From positions 1-59,825 of the forward strand of contig CANGPN010000014.1 in NCBI GenBank assembly GCA_947456305.1: a DNA stretch of 59,825 bases. The letters are read 5' to 3'. Positions within the stretch are counted from its first letter, which is position 1. Each line of letters begins with the position of its first letter. The stretch comes from Comamonadaceae bacterium (GTDB lineage: Bacteria > Pseudomonadota > Gammaproteobacteria > Burkholderiales > Burkholderiaceae_C). Below, piece by piece: positions 57,120 to 59,825 of the stretch. Position numbers and translations under genes: made by a program. The notes beneath the pieces are model-generated. The model was not told the DNA's origin. It did not search any database and saw nothing but the letters and a program-made list of their open reading frames with translations.

Positions 57120-57970
57120 TGTTTTATCTCCATCTCGCCGCTAAAAACTGTGGTGGCCGGGCCGGTCATGAACACCGGATGCCCTGCGCCTTGCCATTCG
57201 ATCGTCAATACGCCACCTCGTGTCTGCACTTTTACTTTGCTGTCCAACAAGCCCTGGCGTATGCCTGCCACTACTGCAGCACAAGCACCGGTGCCGCAAG
57301 CCAAGGTTTCTCCCGAACCGCGCTCGAACACGCGCAAATTAATGTGTGTGCGTGAAACAACTTGCATGAAACCTGCATTCACCCGGTTGGGGAACGCCGC
57401 ATGGTGTTCGATCTGCGGACCTTGTGTGTTGACAGGCGCGTGTTCCACATCAGCCACCGTCATCACCGCATGCGGGTTGCCCATGGACACCACTGCCACG
57501 TCTGCGTGTTGTGCATCCAAATCCAGTCGCCACAGCAAGGCTTGGTCATTCACCGGTGTAGCGTGTGCGGCATTGAAAGGAATGCGCGGCAAATCCAGCA
57601 CCGGTTCGCCCATGTCCACTTTCACTTGTCCGTCAGGCAGTTCATGCAAAGTGATCACACCGCCGTGCACTTTGACCCGCACTGTGTTTTTTTGCGTCAA
57701 ACCTTGTTCACGCACAAAACGCACAAAACAACGTGAGCCATTGCCACATTGCTCCACCTCGCCGCCGTCGGCGTTGTGAATCACGTATTCAAAATCTACA
57801 TCGGGTGTGGGCGCTGCACGCACACTCAAAATTTGATCAGCACCCACACCGAAATGGCGATCGGCCAGAAAACGGTAATCAGCGGCGGTCAGGCCTAACA
57901 AGCCTTGTGTTTCATCGAGCACCACAAAATCATTTCCCGCCCCTTGCATTTTGGTAAATCTGATTCGCAT
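57116..57970 (-). CDS. dapF: Diaminopimelate epimerase DapF
   Basis: DapF turns LL- into meso-diaminopimelate for peptidoglycan and lysine. The 284 residues start [16 protein letters not shown] and contain the two active-site cysteines in [16 protein letters not shown] near residue 78 and [18 protein letters not shown] near 225. The ATG at 57970 is chosen because the family begins MRIRFTKM; a longer frame to 57994 overlaps the divergent gene. Only 12 bases separate it from the proposed start of that gene. Confidence 0.96.
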   Translation of the reverse strand: MRIRFTKMQGAGNDFVVLDETQGLLGLTAADYRFLADRHFGVGADQILSVRAAPTPDVDFEYVIHNADGGEVEQCGNGSRCFVRFVREQGLTQKNTVRVKVHGGVITLHELPDGQVKVDMGEPVLDLPRIPFNAAHATPVNDQALLWRLDLDAQHADVAVVSMGNPHAVMTVADVEHAPVNTQGPQIEHHAAFPNRVNAGFMQVVSRTHINLRVFERGSGETLACGTGACAAVVAGIRQGLLDSKVKVQTRGGVLTIEWQGAGHPVFMTGPATTVFSGEMEIKQ

Positions 57971-57982
57971 GCGCCGATTATC

Positions 57983-59662
57983 ATGCCTGATCAACTACTG
58001 TTATCCGCCATGGTCCGCCCCCATTTACAACTGCATCCCCCACGCTCCCCTGCCCCATTGCTGCCTGCCGCCACTGTTTTGCTGTTGCGTGACGGCGAAC
58101 AAGGCATTGAAGTGCTGATGACACGCCGCTCCATGAGCGCGAGTTTTGCGCCAGGTGCGTATGTGTTTCCGGGCGGCGGCATTGAAGCCTCGGATGCGGA
58201 GATTCATTCGTTAGCGAAACGCCGAAGCACGCAAGCAGACCTGCGATTGACACAAGCCATCGCTGCGATTCGTGAAAGTTTTGAAGAGCTAGGCGTGCTG
58301 TTGGCCACCCACCCTGACGGACGCATGGCTGACATGAGCGATATACAAAGCTTTGACCGGCTCGAAGCGTTGCCACCGCAAATTCAAGCTCGCGGCATGC
58401 AACTCGCAGCAGATCAGGTGTATGTGTTGGCGCATTGGGTGACCGACCGCGATTTGAAACGCCGATTCGATGTGCCGTTTCTGGTGGCACGCATGCCCGA
58501 AGGTCAAACACCGGTGGCCGACGACAAAGAACAGTTCGAACCGCTGTGGATACGCCCTCAAGATGCACTGCAACGCCACCTTAACAACGACTTCTTCATC
58601 ATCTTCCCCACCATACGCACGCTGGAACGCATGCAGGCGTTTGACACGGTGGACGCGGTGCTTACGGCGTGTGCCAATGAGCAACCGTGGTTTCACAGTT
58701 GCCCGCGTGCCGGTTGGTTGAACGGCAAAGAGTCGCGCCACATGGAACACGAACAGCCTTTCGGCGAATTGGCGTTGACCTGTCGCGACGGGCAAATCGT
58801 GCACCACCTGGACTGGCAATGCGACAAACCAGTGCGATTGTTATCTCATGTGCAACGCCTGACCGCGCCCAACCCCGGCATGATGACTGGCCCCGGCACC
58901 AACAGTTATCTGATTGGCGACGCCGACAGCGGCTACATCGTCATCGACCCGGGCCCGCGTGACCGCGAACACATTCAACGACTGTGGCAAGCCTGCGGCG
59001 GTAATGTGAGTTTCATTGTGTGTACGCATTCGCATCCCGACCATTCACCGGGTGCAACGCTATTGAAAAAGCTTTGCGCTGAACACGGCGTGAATGTGCG
59101 CATCATGGGCATGGCTTCTGCTGCCACGGCACGCGAGCACAGCCGCTTTGTACCCGACCACGAACTGCGCGATGGCGACAGGTTGGTGCTGCACAGCGGG
59201 GAAGACACACACACGCTGCGCGTGGTGCACACGCCCGGACATGCGGCCAACCATTTGTGCTTGATCGTGGAAGAAGAAGGTTTGCTCATCAGCGGCGACC
59301 ACATCTTGAACGGCAGCACCACAGTCATAGACCCACCTGACGGCCACATGGGCGACTACTTGACTTCACTCGACAAACTGTCTGCGCTGTGTACGCAGTA
59401 CCAAGTGGAATTCATACTGCCTGCGCACGGTTATGTGTTGGGCAACGAATGGGGCGAGCCCTATAGTGCGCTCGATTGCATTGCGCGCTTAAAAGCACAC
59501 CGGTTAACACGCGATGCCAAAGTGCGCCGCGTCATGCAAGCCATGCCGCACGGCAACCCTGACACTTGGCTTCCTCTCGCTTATGACGATGTGCCACAGC
59601 AACTGTGGCCGGTGGCCATGCGCTCGCTGTTGGCGCATGTGGCTTACATACAGGGCGAATAA
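57983..59662 (+). CDS. Nudix hydrolase / metallo-beta-lactamase-fold fusion protein
   Basis: The 559-residue protein joins two hydrolase domains. The N-terminal Nudix part (about 25-230) has [15 protein letters not shown] sequence (here [12 protein letters not shown]) and the catalytic [11 protein letters not shown], separated by a ~30-residue insert, as in NUDT19-type enzymes. The C-terminal part (about 270-510) is a metallo-beta-lactamase fold with [34 protein letters not shown] and LPAHG, close to the LACTB2 group that can act on RNA. The substrate is not known. In-frame ATGs at 57983 and 58010 both lack a clear ribosome site, so the start is uncertain. rnpB follows on the opposite strand. 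Confidence 0.85.
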   Translation: MPDQLLLSAMVRPHLQLHPPRSPAPLLPAATVLLLRDGEQGIEVLMTRRSMSASFAPGAYVFPGGGIEASDAEIHSLAKRRSTQADLRLTQAIAAIRESFEELGVLLATHPDGRMADMSDIQSFDRLEALPPQIQARGMQLAADQVYVLAHWVTDRDLKRRFDVPFLVARMPEGQTPVADDKEQFEPLWIRPQDALQRHLNNDFFIIFPTIRTLERMQAFDTVDAVLTACANEQPWFHSCPRAGWLNGKESRHMEHEQPFGELALTCRDGQIVHHLDWQCDKPVRLLSHVQRLTAPNPGMMTGPGTNSYLIGDADSGYIVIDPGPRDREHIQRLWQACGGNVSFIVCTHSHPDHSPGATLLKKLCAEHGVNVRIMGMASAATAREHSRFVPDHELRDGDRLVLHSGEDTHTLRVVHTPGHAANHLCLIVEEEGLLISGDHILNGSTTVIDPPDGHMGDYLTSLDKLSALCTQYQVEFILPAHGYVLGNEWGEPYSALDCIARLKAHRLTRDAKVRRVMQAMPHGNPDTWLPLAYDDVPQQLWPVAMRSLLAHVAYIQGE

Positions 59663-59665
59663 AAG

Positions 59666-59825
59666 TGTGAAGCTCGCCGATACGCCGGATTCTGTGCACG
59701 CCGGTTGCCCGGCGCGTGACCGTCATTCCTCTGGGCCGGGAGTCGCCTGCCCGGCTCGGTGCTACCTACCCGCCAACTCAGCGGACCGCCTCAACGTTGG
59801 CCTACTTGGTATTGCTGCGCGCAGA
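59666..59825 (-). ncRNA. rnpB: RNase P RNA (rnpB), 3' part, cut by the window edge
   Basis: On the minus strand the sequence contains hallmarks of the 3' half of bacterial type A RNase P RNA: GGCGGGTAGGTAGC (the P15 region that binds the tRNA CCA end), AGAGGAATGACGGTC, and CACAGAATCCGGC followed by TATCGGCGAGCTTCAC at the 3' end. RNase P matures tRNA 5' ends. The 5' part lies beyond the window. Relative to the familiar GGCTTATCGGC, this copy reads GGCGTATCGGC. The exact 3' end is approximate. Confidence 0.93.

Overview
The window looks like a chromosomal segment of a betaproteobacterium of the order Burkholderiales, most like Comamonadaceae. The evidence is gene content and order read from the sequence: a complete dcw (division and cell wall) cluster ending in lpxC; the runs ffh / ypjD / PP0621-family / ampD / nrdA / nrdB / histone H1-like and prmA-accC-accB; Lys/Ala/Pro-rich H1-like proteins; a flagellar fliKLMN block; and the 3' part of a beta-type RNase P RNA at the right end. 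The family-level placement is inference. I see no tRNA, rRNA, insertion sequence, prophage or CRISPR array. Genes are tightly packed with many 4-base start/stop overlaps.

Layout. 1-3.9 kb: flagellar fliK, fliL, fliM, fliN (+), ending in a terminator with no fliOPQR after it. 3.9-10.3 kb: miaB (-), a small cupin, a membrane-tethered alpha carbonic anhydrase, ffh (-), then ypjD, a PP0621-family protein and ampD (+). 10.3-15.5 kb: class Ia ribonucleotide reductase nrdA and nrdB behind a promoter with two NrdR-type boxes, then an H1-like protein built on 60-bp tandem repeats. 15.6-21.1 kb (-): a PfkB-type kinase, a DUF3426 protein, prmA, accC, accB, a TlpA-like thioredoxin and a conserved hypothetical. 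21.2-27.6 kb: mpl (+), then aroG, tldD, a 3-hydroxyisobutyrate dehydrogenase-family gene and rodA (-). 27.7-29.0 kb: an AT-rich insert with two related small membrane proteins of MotB/OmpA-like layout. 29.1-33.3 kb (+): an RNase II-family exoribonuclease, a TonB-family protein, mtgA and ruvC. 33.3-51.6 kb (-): the dcw cluster mraZ-rsmH-ftsL-ftsI-murE-murF-mraY-murD-ftsW-murG-murC-ddlB-ftsQ-ftsA-ftsZ-lpxC. 51.7-58.0 kb (-): a DksA fused to an H1-like tail, a COG0523 GTPase with a His-rich loop, rlmI, xerC, a DUF484 gene and dapF. 58.0-59.8 kb: a Nudix/metallo-beta-lactamase fusion (+) and the 3' part of rnpB (-).

How the genes work together. Much of the window serves envelope growth. dapF supplies meso-diaminopimelate, the Mur enzymes with MraY and MurG build lipid II, FtsW/FtsI/RodA/MtgA polymerise it, AmpD and Mpl recycle it, LpxC commits to lipid A, and AccB/AccC start fatty acid synthesis.

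The most striking regulatory find is upstream of aroG. A 22-residue leader ORF carries three Phe codons and one Tyr codon within six codons. It is followed by a perfect terminator whose 3' arm is duplicated inside the end of the leader ORF. This is the geometry of a ribosome-stalling attenuator controlling the first step of aromatic amino acid synthesis. Other good regulatory signals are paired NrdR boxes, four 10-bp-spaced MraZ boxes, and an inverted repeat in the promoter of the MotB/OmpA-like pair.
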